In this document: piece by piece, positions 1 to 13,094 of the stretch
How positions within the stretch are numbered: the stretch's first letter is position 1
How the letters are laid out: every line of letters starts with the position of its first letter
From: Pratylenchus scribneri
Taxonomy: Eukaryota > Nematoda > Chromadorea > Rhabditida > Pratylenchidae
Reading direction: 5' to 3'
NCBI GenBank assembly: GCA_030063045.1
Contig: JAQSEB010000085.1
Location: 1 to 64,000, forward strand
Length of the DNA: 64,000 nt
Position numbers and translations under genes: made by a program
Notes under the pieces: model-generated
What the model was told of the DNA's origin: nothing
Seen by the model: the letters and a program-made list of their open reading frames with translations, nothing else
Databases searched by the model: none

Positions 1-190
1 TGTCAGGATTGGCCATTGCATAGAGATAAGGACAACCAAAATTGCACTGGGAATGAATGCCAATTTGTGTATGTTTATTCCCTTTTTGGGTAAAAATTGG
101 ATTTCCTTCCATTCTATTATCTCTCTACTGAACAATTCAAGTGATTTACAGATATAAAACAGCATTATATTACGGATAGTATTTGCTTGA

Positions 191-493
191 AAAGTAGTTT
201 TTGATTTCTAATATAACAATTCCAGAAACCGATTTTAAACTCATTTAAACTCTACAAACCTTATATCAATTTGTAGATCATCGATGGTATATAATTTGTC
301 AAGTTTTGGCCCAAAATTAAAGTGTTTAAAACCAAAAACTGGAAATATGGTTTAAATTAAATTTTGTGCCAAACATGACAAAAATTATATACAATCGATG
401 CGTCTTGATGAGATCTGTCAATTATTATAAAGTTTGTGGGGTCTAATGGGGTCTAAAACCGGTTTCTGATTTGTTAGAAATTAAAACTACTTT
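191..493. repeat. foldback (inverted-repeat) element
   Basis: The two ends are imperfect reverse complements. The left arm starts AAAGTAGTTTTTGATTTCTA and the right arm ends in TAGAAATTAAAACTACTTT. Both arms carry a version of GAAACCGGTTTTA and of an ATCGAT block near the centre. Total about 300 bp with almost no loop. I could not fix a target-site duplication. The ATCGAT/TCTTGATGAG words recur at 16.2-17.0 kb and 22.0-22.2 kb, so this belongs to a dispersed family. Confidence 0.6.
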
Positions 494-654
494 AGATGCA
501 AAAAAAATAATTCATATATTACCCCCCCCCCCCAAATTAATGATTATATTACTTTATTTAATTTTTCTCTAACTTATTCCAGAAGGAAGTATCGAAGTAT
601 TTTGACGGCCAGAAATACCATTTAGAATCAAGTGAACATTGGAAGGATTATATC

Positions 655-1476
655 TAGGGTTGCGTCCCCGAAGGTCGGGGACGGGGATGATCGGGGACAG
701 CACTATCGGGGATGGGGACGGGGATGACCTTGACGGGGTTCCCCGCGGGGATCCCCGCGGGGACGGGGATAGATTGAATTTTTGAAAAAGGTCAAATTTT
801 TCGAATAAAAAAATTTTCTGGAGAAAATGTAATAAAATTTTAATAAACTATAAGCCAAAATATATTTTGCATTGTCATTTTTCATCAGGATTATTTTTTA
901 AATGGTTTTATTTTTCATAAAAAATTTTATCAAGCAAAAATTTACTAAAATTTCAAAAAATTATCCGCAAAAATATTTAAAATTGTTGCATTCTGCAAGA
1001 TCTTCGCTGGGTACTTTTGTAAAATATTTGCAAATATTGGATTTGGGTTTCGGCATTTTTAATTGTTTTTAATTATATCTCTTTAAAATTTGTATAAATT
1101 AATTTAGAAAAATCTATTAATTCAAAATTGATATTTTTGGAAAAAAAAAAAGTATAAAAATGGAATTGCCAGCAATTTAGAAGTAGAAATATAGTTTATG
1201 AAAATTATAGAGAATGAGAATAAAAAGTAAAAATAGCCACAAAAAGTTTAATCTTGTTCCTGATTGGGCTAAAGTTTCCCTCAAAATTTCTGTATTTTCT
1301 TGAAAAATGCAATTAATATTGAGTATTTTTCATCCCCGTTCATCCCCGCGGGGACAGGCTTCGGGGACGGGGATGATCGGGGATGGACCTCTCGGGGAAC
1401 GGGGACGTCCCCGAAGCCAAAAACACCGGGGATACCCGACCGTCCCCGTCCCCGCGGGGACGGGGGCGCAACCCTA
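655..1476. mobile_element. hAT-like MITE, 822 bp, with GC-rich subterminal repeats
   Basis: The ends are TAGGGTTGCG and CGCAACCCTA, a terminal inverted repeat of about 16 bp with one mismatch. They are flanked by a perfect 8-bp duplication, ATTATATC, at 647-654 and 1477-1484. Just inside each end lies a block of GGGGACGGGGATG-type repeats in inverted orientation; the roughly 550-bp middle is AT-rich and non-coding. Eight-bp duplications are typical of hAT elements. No transposase is encoded, so it is non-autonomous. Confidence 0.8.
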
Positions 1477-1641
1477 ATTATATCAATGAAAATCAACTGA
1501 TTCAAAGTCGCAACTTGATGATGGAATTCATTGAAAAAAAACAAAGAGAAGATTCTGCCAAGTTTTTTGGCCAGATCAATTTGTATACCACTAATTCATT
1601 GCCTTTATTAAAATAAATTAACTTCAGCTTTCAATCGAAAA

Positions 1642-2266
1642 TTGGGTGCTGCATTTTTTCTCAATGGCATTGAACCCAATTCTAGGCATCCATTGAACAT
1701 TGACGGTGGATGCTTTCATTTTTTGTTTTACAGCGGGACAACAGAAAATAAAGCATTGTTGGCCAAATTTGATGAAATTTTCAAATTTGTCACCGACTAT
1801 ATTGATGAAAATTTAGCCAAAACATTCAATCAGTGGCATTTTCATCCGTTGTGAGAAGTAAGATCAACCCAAATGGCCGAGCAGCCATCAACAATGACTA
1901 CAGCAATCCCACAAATTTGCCTATCATTTTCAAATTGGAAGTTTGGATTCGAAACAATTTTGTTTCCAATCCATATTTCAATTTTGATCAAAAATGGCAA
2001 ATTCATCAATCCTTTATAGGTTTCCTTGTCATTAGTCTTGATAAACTTTCCCGGATTAATCTCAATTGATGGTTGGCAAATGATGGTTCGTCCTTTTCCA
2101 ATTCATTTGTAGTCATTTTGAATATTTTATTGAAGATTTTGTCAAATTTTTCCAACAATTTTTTATTTCCTGTTGTTCCAATCAATAAAAGTTGAAATCT
2201 TCCACCCAAAGCATTCGAAGGATGTTCAATGGATGCAGAGGCGCAATCTCTTGGGGAAATTTTCAC
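1642..2266. other. inverted pair of related ORF fragments, unknown family
   Basis: A + strand ORF (1642-1854) and a - strand ORF (2006-2266) encode similar peptides. One contains GTTENKALLAKFDEIFKF and the other GTTGNKKLLEKFDKIFNK, each preceded by a GG-(C/R)-F motif. Neither is full length and neither matches a family I recognise. They look like degraded copies of one nematode gene in opposite orientation, or the arms of a larger inverted duplication. Function unknown. Confidence 0.4.
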
Positions 2267-3530
2267 AAATTCGCCGCACCTCTTGGATCGGAATTTTTGC
2301 CCATTCCCGAAGAAGGGATTGGCGGAGCGAAGCCAAAATTTTTTAGGATATAGTAGAGATTCTGGCCTATCAAATAGAGCAGAAGAAAAAATTTAAGAAA
2401 TTTAAATTACGCTAGTAAGGATTAATTTATGAATGAATGCAAATTGAGATTGTAAAAAATCAAAAATCCAACAAAAATCCTCCTAGTCATAACTTTTTGC
2501 TAAATCTTGCTAAAGCCTTGAAATTTGTCTGAGTATAGATGAGTTAAGTGATTGGTATAAAAGAACAAAAATTTTCATCGGAAATAGTGCTACATTTTTT
2601 GGAATTTTTTTCCTGCCCGCCGCAGGTGGTTTCAAGAAATTAAAAATCGTATCTTAATGAAAAGCAAAGTTCAGAAGCCCAAATTAATATGGTTAATAGA
2701 GAACAATTTGATGTACAATATATCAAAAAAAATGATTCCAGCTAAAGCCGTTCCGGAGTTAAGGTGGTTTTTATCGATGAGAAAAATAGTGAAAAAAACA
2801 TGTATCTTTACCCCTAGATCGCAACATTGACCCAAAATTGAATGTTTGTCACGTAGGGGAATGGGATTGGATTTAAACATTTAATATTGAATTTAAATGA
2901 AGGATTGTAACGATGAGAATATTCCATGCTTGAAAAAGCTTTCCATTGTGGTCAGTTTAATCCAAATATTTTACATTTATTCCCTCACAATTTAAATTTA
3001 AAGATTCCCGATGATTATATCACCAAGGTGAAGTACCAAAGAAAACATTCGGCGAAGGAACAATTAATTTGGCCCAGTTTCTCTGGTGAAAGTCGAAATT
3101 GCATAAATTAAATTGATGTTATGGAATTACATCATATTATTAATAAATATTTTCAAATTATTTCCGTGAATTCATTCAATAAAAACTGCCATAAAATATT
3201 GTTAAAAATTCATTCATTAATTTTATTCAAATTCAATATTTTCTTTAATAAAAATGGGAAAATCCAATTTTTTTTGTATTTGCTGAAAATGTGAAAACCG
3301 AATTGAGGAGAGGAAAAATAATAATTTTGCATTGAATGATGAAGGAATGTTGAGGATTTTGTATATGAAAAAATGGGTTTTAAAAATGGCTGAAATTAAG
3401 GGATTTTGGATATTAGTTGATGGGGAATATCACGAAAAAGCAAATGATGAAGGGAGGGGGATTCGATTTTTGGGGAGATCGGCAAAGTTAAAATTCAATC
3501 AAATTGACGGCATTCATTCCTCCAATTTAT
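2267..3530. other. no recognised gene
   Basis: AT-rich sequence with only short ORFs, the largest being 61 codons at 2926-3111 on +, which matches nothing I know. It lies downstream of the NK6 gene's stop and probably contains that gene's 3' UTR; AATAAA-like words occur near 3190-3250 on + only. I see no repeat or RNA gene. Confidence 0.4.
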
Positions 3531-6500
3531 TCAATTTGTTCCGGTGGCCCCATCCTGTCCAGCCAATTGGCGAAAAAATGAGGCAAAAAAGGGAAAGACA
3601 TTGAATGGGGGAATTTGAGGAGGATTGGTTAATTGAAATTGAATTGGAACATAATTATGATTATTATTGGGAAATTGAGGGGAAGGATCAGGGATTGACG
3701 GTTGATGGTCAATTTGTTGTTGAATTGTCGGCGAATTGGCAGATATTTGGGCGGTGGATGGTGATTTTGGTGTGTTCCTTCCATTCTCCTCAATTGCTCC
3801 AGCCTCGACCCTTTTTCTTATGACTTGTTCGGCAGAATCCCTGATAAATTCATTTATTTTATAAATTAATTTCCCTTTTTCCAATCTCACTTTTTTCTCC
3901 ATTTTGTTCGTCGATTTTGGAACCAAACCTGAATAATTAATTGTTCAAATATTTATTCCCCATTTTGCCAGTCCCCCATTCCCATTTATTCTTTGGGCCA
4001 TCAATTTCCTCTCATCCCAAATGTGAATTCATTAATCGTCGGATTTTGTGGGGGCCGGATGGAATATTTTGAATGGATGGGGATGGTCAATTAATTTGAA
4101 TTACAAAAGATTGGACGGAGGAGAGGGTCAAAATGGGGAAAGAGTTTTTTTTTATAAAAATGCAACCAAATGTGATTGGTTGTTTTTTTGGCATTTTAAT
4201 AGAAAAAAGTAGAGAAAGAAAGAAGGAATGAAATGAATGGGATTGGATTGGATTGTGCCAAATGATGGGCCAAATTTTGGTTGGGAACAACAATTGGCGG
4301 TATAATTTGTTCTTCCCATCCTCATTCATTATTCATTCCCATTTCCTTCCCCCCTCCCCCCCCCCCCCCCCCCAAATTTGGCAATTCCATCTGCCCTCAT
4401 TCTTTCCTCGAATTTTTTCATAAATTTGCTCTTTTTCTTCTTCTTTGATTGTCTCCGCCTCCCTTCTCGAATTTGTTGCATTCATTTTAGTGCTTCTTTA
4501 GGGACAAATAGACTCATTCAAATTAATCATCCAAGGGGAAAATGGAACCAAAAATGAAATACATCTGCCACTGCTACCCCTCAAATATGTATAATTCTAA
4601 ATCTGTCATTTTTTAATGCTCATTTCCGCCAATTTTTGCACTTCTTTTCCCTCCTCCTCACCATTCCAACGTTTATATTTTTCTCATCTTTTTCCTCTTT
4701 GATTTTCCCGCTTTGAAAAATGCTTCGTCATTTCCTTATTCACAACATTTTAACCAATTATTCAGCCATATTTGGGGGAAATTCCAAAAGATTAGTCGGA
4801 AATTGTGAAATTGCCAAATATTCTATTTTTTATAATATTATTTTCTGCATATTCCCACGGTTTTGGATTAGTATTGTCCCCATTCTTTCATCAAATAAAA
4901 TGAAATCGGGTGGAATGGAATGAGACAAAATTGCCCAAATCCTTCCTTCCCCCTCCCCTTCACACCTCAGCGGGATGCCTTAAACGGCAAAAGGAGATGA
5001 AACCCCCTTTAAATCTTTTGTGGGAATGAAATTTAGAATGGGAAAATGCGCAAATGAAAAAAAAGTGCCCCCCCCCCCCTTATTTCCATTTGTTATGCGA
5101 AAATTAGCTTGGATTGGAGGCGGCAATCCAATGAAAAAAAAGCGGAAATGAGGAAAATGCCGGAAATATTATAAACATGAAATTGATCCATAAACATTTT
5201 TAATTCCCTTCAATTTATATTTCATTGACATTCATTCATTGTTGGTGGCAGGCGGAAGGAAGGAAGAATAATGGGCCAAAAAAGGGGGAGATGTGTCATT
5301 CCCCCCCTCCATTTCCATTGACGATAATCCCTTCTCCTTCTTTCCTTCTGGCCAAATAATATCCACCCAAAAACATCAAAAATTCTCATCACTAAAACAT
5401 TTTTGGTTGTAAATTCGCCAAACGGTTCCTTCCCTCCCTTCTATAATCTTTTTGTGTTTTTCTTCCTTTATTCTTTCCTCTTTTCTCATAAAATCTCGCG
5501 TTTCGGCATCATCAGCAAACACAGATGGATGAATGACTCACCCCATACCCAACGAATGGGCCATTTAGAAGATAGAGCCAGAGGCAATTGTGGATGGATG
5601 GGCGAACAATTGGATGGAAAGAGAGGGAAGGAAGGAAGTAATTGGAAGCGACGGGATACTGTATTCAATTGGGCCCAATTGAATTCATTACAGAATTGGA
5701 ATGAAAGTTTAATAATATGTGGAAGGGGAGGCAATTCATGTGCTACCAAATTTTGACATTTTTTCTAGATTTTGTTGGCTTCATCCCTCGCCCCTCTATT
5801 TTTTCCTAAATAAATATGTAATCTTCTTCTCTATCCATTTTATAACTTTAAAATTGCGCTTTTTGCTAACCGCTAAACATTTGTTTTCCATTCTCTCTAT
5901 TTAAACAAATAATGACAATGTTGATTGCTTTTTTGGGGACAAAATGGGGGAAGGAATTGGACCAATTGAATGGAATTTAATTCAAAAAATTGAATTTATC
6001 TATAATTTATGTACCCACCTTCACTTGACTTTCGGTCATTGCCAATTCCTTGGCCAAATTTGCCCGATCTGTGCCGGCCAAATATTTTGTTTGAGTAAAT
6101 TTGTTTTCCAGCATGTAAATCTGCAATTTTTATCATTTTAATCCCAAATATTTGTCAATTTGCCACAAACTTGATGTCCACTGAATGTGGGCCTCGATTG
6201 TTTTTTGCCTGCATTGATGGATCCAGCAGGGGAATGCTGAGAATTATTGAATTGGTCAATAGGAAATGGGTGGTGGCCTTTTTGTGATTCCATTTGTTGG
6301 CAAAGTGGTGGGGTTGGCGAAGATTGGGATGTTGGAATATTATTGGGACAAAATGGGAAGAAAATGGACGAAGGTGGTTGATGAGTGGGAATTGGCAATA
6401 ATGAAGTAACAGGAGGAGGTGGAATGGATGATGGCGAATTTGTTCCTGAATAATAAAAGGAATTAAAAATAGGTATGTAAGAATAAAAGTAATTAAAATG

Positions 6501-7388
6501 TGCATCCTCCCTCCCTTAAATTGGCCATTGACTCATAAAATATTAAAAACCAATCAGAACAAATCATTTCAATTTTCCCACATCCTTCTACCTACATTCA
6601 TTCATTCTACCGTATTCTTCCCATCATTTCCAAGAAACTCTTCCTCATTCCATCTCATATTATTTGGGTCTCCATTCATAAGAGAATTATTGATGAATGA
6701 ATCCATCCTTTTATATTCCTCTTTTAGATGTACGATTACCCCTCTCCCTAATAATACATTATTCCTCACCCAAACCCATCCAATGCTTATGTTGATGAAT
6801 TGATGGCAATTGGAGGCTGGGAAATGGCAAAAATGACTTTTGGAAAAATAAATTTGTTAATGCAGTAGAAGACAATCCTCCATTTGTTGGAAGTGCCAAA
6901 GATGGTGGAGGAGATGAAAAGTTGACGGCCTTTTGGCTAAGAACACTTTGGAATATTGTTTGCAGAATATTTTGGACATTTTGCGAGGAAAATGGTTCAT
7001 TAGAATGATTATGATTTGGAATGGAAGGAGAAAATGACGAATTGATGGAATTTGGGGATGCCATCGAATTTTGGTGCATTTCATTTTGTTGTTTTTGTTG
7101 GTCCTTTTCACTATTTTCCTCTCTTTGTCCATCCTCCTTTGCCCCATCCTCCCTCTCTTCTTCTTGATCGGAACGCTTTTCATTAGCCAAAATATCTTTG
7201 ATTGAGTGTTGTTTTGTTGTTTTGAGTGTTGTGCCACCCTCCTCCCCCATTTCAATATTTGTTGAACATATTTTAGAATTATTATGAATTGAGGTGGGCG
7301 AAGGCTGCAATTTGGTTTTAATTTGAGGCAAAAACATTGAAAACACCTGTTGATAATGTTGAAATGGTGGTTGGCCTGAATCCTTCAT
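3531..7388 (-). CDS. cog-1: NK6-class homeodomain transcription factor (cog-1/Nkx6 orthologue)
   Basis: Sequence-specific nuclear transcription factor. Exons on the - strand: 6776-7388, 6171-6445, 6019-6120, 3891-3928 and 3531-3840, all joining in phase. The homeodomain spans exons 2-4: SRPTFSGHQ, then [16 protein letters not shown] with MTESQVK, then [19 protein letters not shown](Q/H)Q, the QTKYLAG turn and WRKK followed by a SAE-type tail are NK6 signatures. The first exon carries HSIKDILA, the eh1/TN-type Groucho-binding motif that NK6 proteins have as GINDIL. The N-terminal part is Ser/Gln/Pro-rich. The ATG at 7388 is the first in frame; an earlier exon cannot be excluded. The intron splitting the homeodomain before VWFQ is about 2.1 kb (3929-6018), far longer than the rest, and could hold regulatory DNA. 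In C. elegans cog-1 acts in vulval/uterine and ASE-neuron fate. Confidence 0.9.
3929..6018 (-). other. 2.1-kb intron inside the homeodomain of cog-1
   Basis: The donor is GTGGGT after the MTESQVK exon; the acceptor is TTATTCAG just before the VWFQN exon. It contains a C-run of about 18 near 4355-4372, another C-run near 5069 and many GAATG/CATTC words, but no credible coding exon. Long introns of developmental regulators often carry enhancers; that is inference here. Confidence 0.5.
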
Positions 7389-9474
7389 TCCCTCCTCGAT
7401 TTATGCACAAATTCCCCGTTATTTTTATCAACTAAATTTCATTATTAAATTTTTTGCAAAAAAATGTATTAAAACGTGACGAGGACGATTATGTGGCCTA
7501 AAATAGGATTTATTTTATATATTTAGAATGAATTTGGCATCAAAAGGCCAATTGAATTTGATGAAACTACAAAATTATTATAAGCAAAACAAATGGAAAG
7601 GAGGGGGGGGGGGATTAATTTGAGACCATTTTGTCATCCAAAAGTGGGTGAATGAATGCTGGAATTATTGTACTGTATAATGTTGGGGCATTGATGATGC
7701 CCTCCTCCAACTCAAATAAATGAATGAATGAACTCTGATTGTGTGGGGAATGGTCGGCAAAATTGGAATTGGAGCTGATTTGTTACGGTTTTGATGGGAG
7801 TCATAAAATTGGATGGATGTAGGGAGAATGAATGTTAAAATGAATTTGTTCAGTCAACAATCATAAAATTGGTTAAATATTTTTGTCGAGCAAAAGGCGC
7901 AATTAAAGTTGGAAATATTAAAAAATAATATTGGATTGGGCCAATAAAATTGTAGCCCATTTATTTTCATCCATAATTAGCATTTTATAATACTAACAAA
8001 GAGGAATAAATGTGGAAAATGTATTTAATAAAATGGCAACATAAAAATTGAATGATTATTTTGAAAGATTTGAATCTGCTGCCAGAGAAGACTCATTTCT
8101 TTTACAAATTAGACAATTGTTGTTTATTATTTTGCTGGGAGCATTTTGTTAACTCAATTAGAGGCCATTGAGAGAGCGGAGATTGGGGGGGGGGAGGGAG
8201 GAAAGCCCCACATCCTAAAGGACAATCGGGGTCGAAATTGAGCGGCGAACATTCCAGAATTGGAGGAAGGGAGCATTACCCGGCCCAAGGGGAAGGAATG
8301 GAATTGGGGATTGCCAATTAAATTATCTCAAAAAGGAGGAGGTGAATTGTCCGCGATGATGAAATGATTTGCCCATCACCAATTCCTAACAAATGGATGA
8401 ATGAAATTGAATTTAATGATAAAAAGGAAGGGGGAATACGGTAATGGAATTGGGATGGGAATTGGGGAATATGAGGTGATAGGTAATTGGCCTCAAAAAT
8501 GAAGGAAATTGGAGAAGAAGAAGGAAAAACTTTTTTGCCGAAATGTGTAAAGCTTCTCAATTTTATTGTTGTGCCGAAAAGGATGGATGGGAAATAATAA
8601 TCCATCCAAAATGAGGAAATAGAGAGAGGGGATTTGGGGGGGGGGGGGTGGGGGGAGCCAAAAAAGAGGAGAAGAAAATGCCAAAGGAAGAGGGTTCATT
8701 GTAATATAAATGTTAGGGGCGCCACAATGTTGTTTTTGACAAGTAAAAAGAGACTAAAATTGAATCAACAAAAAGCGGCACTAATAAAAAGTGGCCATTT
8801 ATGTGGGAAAAAAGGCATTATATTATATTATTGAAGAAGGAAAACATGTTGGCCAATTGGAAATGAGATAAAATGAATGAAATGAATAAATCCAAGACAA
8901 TTTTATTTAATCAAAAAATGCGGGAACCCAAAATGCCATTGGCATCCATTTCCATATAGCCTGTTGGTGGAGGGTGGAATTTACTAATCTGGGCGGAGGG
9001 GGCGGAAATGCGCGGACTGGCATGACAGGAAAAGTGGAGGAGAGGGGAATTGAGTGGATTTGAAAAGGAAAAAGGCTCCATTTTCATTTGAGAAAGCAAT
9101 TAAAATGAAAAAAGTTGGGGACAAAGGGAAATTTGGTGGGACTTTTGGTTAGTGGAGGCATTGAAAATGAATGATATAAAAGAATCAATTGATAAATCAA
9201 TTTTGAGGACATTTTGGAGCGATTATACTAAAATTAAATTGGAAATTGAATGCTTCCATTCAATCCTCCCGATCATCACCCACCCATTACTGTATTCCCC
9301 AATCCATTATTATTATTAGGGGCAATTCCTTTCATTTGTTCCTTCGTTTCGGCTGATGATTTGGCTGCTTCTCTCCCGTGAGGCGGCTTTGCTTTTTTTG
9401 CCTCAAACTAAAATGTTGAATGGGCAAATGGGAATGGGAAGGCCATAGAGGGAGGGGGCAAACATTGTTTTGAG
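7389..9474. other. gene-free stretch upstream of cog-1
   Basis: No ORF here has recognisable homology. G-runs of 8-11 lie near 7604, 8185 and 8637. Probably the promoter side of cog-1 (transcribed leftward from near 7400). I see no defined element. Confidence 0.4.
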
Positions 9475-10301
9475 TAGAGGTCGGCAAGGCGCTTTGGTCG
9501 AGACTACGGTTCGGGTTTCCCGAAAAAACCCGAAAATTCAAAAAAATTCTGGTCTGGTTCGGTTCAGGTTTTTCCCGAAAAAACCCGAGTCAATAACCTC
9601 GGGTTTTTCGGGTTTTCGATAATTTTCAAAAACTGTATAAAAATGGCAAAAATTTTTAATGAAAGTTGAAAAATGTCAAATAAATGATTTAAATCAAAAA
9701 ATTTTATAAAAATCAGTATTTGTAACCGATCTTGAGGAGTGTACGGTTAAGATTTAAGAAAAATCAACATTTCAGCCTTCCGTGGGCGCAAACTTGACCG
9801 CCGATAATTATATGTATTCTTAGTAGTTGAAAAAAGTTTCTCGAAGGGCTTTGCCAAAAAATCATCGCTATTACAGCCAAATTTAGTAAATCTGAAGTTT
9901 TCTTTATAAAAATCTAGAGGTTTTGGTCTGGGAGTAAGCCCCACGACTTTTTTTGACACAAAAATTCACATGTTTTTGAGCCGAAGCAAAAATTTTTCAG
10001 GAAAATTTGTCCCAGCAGGAAAAATATTTACCAAAAAAGACACCGAAAAAATTTTAGCAGAAGTGCTCAAAAAATGCCCAAAAATGACCTTTTATCAGCC
10101 AATATTACTTCGGTCGGGAACCCGAATTTTCGATGATACCTCGGTCGGGTTTCGGTTCGGGTTTCCCGAAAAAACCGAACCCAAGTTCAACCCGAAAATT
10201 TTAAAAATTCTTCGGTCGAGTTTCGGTTCGGGTAATCCAAATCAAACCCGAGTCGGTTTCCCGAAAAAATCCGAGCGGGAACCCGAACCGTCCGGGCTCT
10301 A
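9475..10301. mobile_element. hAT-like MITE, 827 bp, with CGGGTTTCGG subterminal repeats
   Basis: The ends are TAGAG and CTCTA inside a longer imperfect inverted terminus (TAGAGGTCGG / CCGGGCTCTA). They are flanked by a perfect 8-bp duplication, GTTTTGAG, at 9467-9474 and 10302-10309. Both subterminal regions are arrays of CGGTTCGGGTTTCCCGAAAA-type repeats, palindromic in themselves. The centre is AT-rich with no transposase. Length and design match the 655-1476 element, but the repeat sequence differs. Confidence 0.75.
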
Positions 10302-12036
10302 GTTTTGAGTGCGCACATCCCCACCCAATAATGCCCCCAAACATTGTTCAAAAATGTCCTCCCTCTCCAATGCCATTCTTTACTTTTTCCATCCATTTCC
10401 TTCCCCCAATTTGCTCCGATTAATTTCCTTATTCTTCGTTCTGGAACATTTCCGGCACCTTTGACCATTCGCGCGTGGCCGGCAAAAACGATCATCATCG
10501 TTTTGGGGAGGCATAAAAAATAGCTGGTGCCTTCCATTCAACAACAATAATTAATCCTCCGCCGAATGCCCGCCTTTCTTCATGGATCAATACCCTCAAG
10601 TATTATTTATTCCAATTGGCATTCACTTCACCGATTTCCGCTTCATCTTTTTCCATTTCTATTTCCATCTTTTCATTCCAACAATTTTCAATCAGTCTCA
10701 AATGAGAATGAATGGTGGCGGCAACCCAAAAAGGGATGGAATGATTGAATTTGCCTCCAGCTGGGCCAATTCCCAATTCATTCTTTCCCCTACCCCCTTC
10801 TTAGCTTTACTCAATTCCATGGCCGTACACAACGAAAATTGACTTTTTTTGCGCGCAGTTGGAAAGGAAATTGGGAGGAATGGATATGAGGGAAATTTTA
10901 ATTAATTCTGATTGTGAGGGGGGTGGGTATTTGATTGGATTGACTAAAATTGGATTGGAAATTGGATGAATTAATTTATGTGGTGGGTGGGGGGGGGGGT
11001 GATCGGAAAGAATTTGGGAATAATTTTTGAAGGAATAATAAAAAGTTTGCATAAAATGGCAACTAAAAATGATGATTTAGGGTGCCATTGAAAATGATGA
11101 TTTAGGGAGTGCCATTGAAAATGATGAAATCAAAGAAGAATATGGTTTGGTTTATGACCGATTTTTGGGTGCGGGGTGCGGGCATCGTAAATGGTTGGCG
11201 GAACCGTTTTTAGGGATATTCAGCTGGATGGATGGATTATTGTGAAGGGCGGTAACAAAATTGAAGATGGGCAATTTTTATTAATTGTGTAGGAATTTGG
11301 GCAGAGGATGAGCACAAAATGGAAATATATGGGGATGAGGCTAATGGAATATTGTCGATGGGGGATTTCCCACTTTTGGCACAAAAAAAAGTGGGAAAAA
11401 AGGTGGTTGATTATTAATGATGTGGTATAATTGAATTAAATTGAATTTGGATTGGGGGAATTAATCAAAAATACTATTAAATGAAAATATACTGTATTAT
11501 TGCCGGAGGGCATTCTGCTGGCATTGAATGGAGGAGTCAATTTGGGTGGGGGATGGGTATTTTATTTGTGCGCGCGGATGCCCTGGGCAATTTCATAAAG
11601 TTAAAAAAGAGAAGGAAGAAATCATTGGATGGATGTGAAGTAAACGGGCATTTACGAACGGCTGGCAGATTTGTTGGATTGGAGAAAGACGGCATGGAAA
11701 GAGGGGATTTACGGTGAATACAAAAAAGAAGAATTTGGGTAGAAGGTCAAAAAGATGGACATTCGGAGAAAGGCATCAAGGGGGTGCCCTTTTCTTCAAC
11801 CACTCTAGAAGAGTAAATCGGCCCATTGTTCTTAATCCAAATGGTCCTTTGTGTCAGTGGTTGGTCATTTGGGCCCCCAAGGTGGTGAATTTTGGATGGA
11901 TGGCTGAATCTCTGTATTTTGCTGGGTATCCCCCCCCCCCCCAACCATTTTGTCCATCCATCCTCTGGTCCGGTTGCCGGGGTCACACACTCCATTCATT
12001 CAAGTTCAAAGGAAGTAAGGGGAATAACACTCAATA
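10302..12036. other. no recognised gene
   Basis: Contains short ORFs without family resemblance, a G-run near 10989, a C-run of about 12 near 11931 and a short tandem repeat of ATGATGATTTAGGG(AGT)GCCATTGAAA at about 11060-11130. Nothing supports a gene. Confidence 0.35.
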
Positions 12037-12180
12037 CAGGGATGGTTTCGATGGCCAAAAAAAAAAAAGTCGAAATCGAAATTTCGGAGGGTCAAAAAAT
12101 TTTCGAAACCGAAAAACGAAATTTCGATAGGTCAAAAAATTTTTCGCAATCGATCGATCGAACAAATCGAAAAAATTTTT
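12037..12180. repeat. fragment of a CAGGGATG-terminus repeat
   Basis: Begins CAGGGATGGTTTCGATGG and continues with alternating TCGAAATTTCG and GGTCAAAAAATTTTTCG words, ending in a CGATCGATCGA run. The CAGGGATG start is shared with the elements at 26593 and 43535. I cannot find a matching right terminus, so it is probably truncated. Confidence 0.4.
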
Positions 12181-13013
12181 TTGTATAAAATGAGAAAAAT
12201 TTTTTATGCATAAATTATATAAATAAATAAATCATTATAAAATTATATAAAAGACATGTGGTGCGGGCCGGACGAGAAAAGGAGGAAGGAAATGTGGAAA
12301 ATGGGACAGAGGAAATTTGGGATGAATCTGCGGTGAAGGTGGAAAAGGATGATGAAGGAAGCAAAATGGAAAGGACAAGAAGAATGGGAAGATTCCAGAA
12401 ATAATCCTTTTTGAGGACAGTAAAAAGGAAGAGGAAAGGGCTTTGAGGAAGAGAAGGTTGAATTGGAATTTAAAAGGCACCTAAATGTTGCCACTTTTGA
12501 TGAAACGTTGCCTATTTTTACTTCTCTTCAAAATGATATTTAGATTATATTTCTAGCACAATCCTATAAGGACATTTGAATTATGGCCCAACGTGCTGAA
12601 AAATTAATTTTTATGGCCATAATTTATGTAGCATGCGCATTTAGCAGAAAAAAATAGTGGTTTAGGTTAAGGCATCCAATGGACTAAAAATAGGCAAGAT
12701 TTCATCCAAAAAGGCCTTATTTAAGGTAAGGAATTTCACATTTTAGAGGAAGAAGAGATTGCCTGGAGGAATCGGTGGAGGCGCATCTTCCCAAATGGGG
12801 CATCTTTCCCAAATCAGAGTAGGGGCTAGGGACTATGGGCTTCGGAGCATAGGAGTCTAGCGGAAATAGTACATGATAAAGATTTGGGAAAGATTCGCCA
12901 TTTGGGAAAAGTGCGTACCAATCGGAGGAATCTACATCCGAGGGCTAGAAGGAAGTTGATAAAGAATGAGGATTTTTATAGAAGCATTCCTTCAAGCAAC
13001 AAAATAACATTTA

Positions 13014-13094
13014 CCGTATTTCTTCTATTAGAAGCCCATGGGCATATAATTTTCAGAACCTTTCTAGGGTGGGTTTCTAAAAGAGAATTTACGG
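13014..13094. mobile_element. small TA-flanked MITE (CCGTA termini)
   Basis: The ends are imperfect 25-bp inverted repeats: CCGTATTTCTTCTATTAGAAG on the left against CCGTAAATTCTCTTTTAGAAA read from the right. The left flank is TA; the right flank is TG. The termini resemble those of the element at 19385-19622, so the two appear to be one Tc1/mariner-type family, this copy being short and diverged. Confidence 0.45.
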
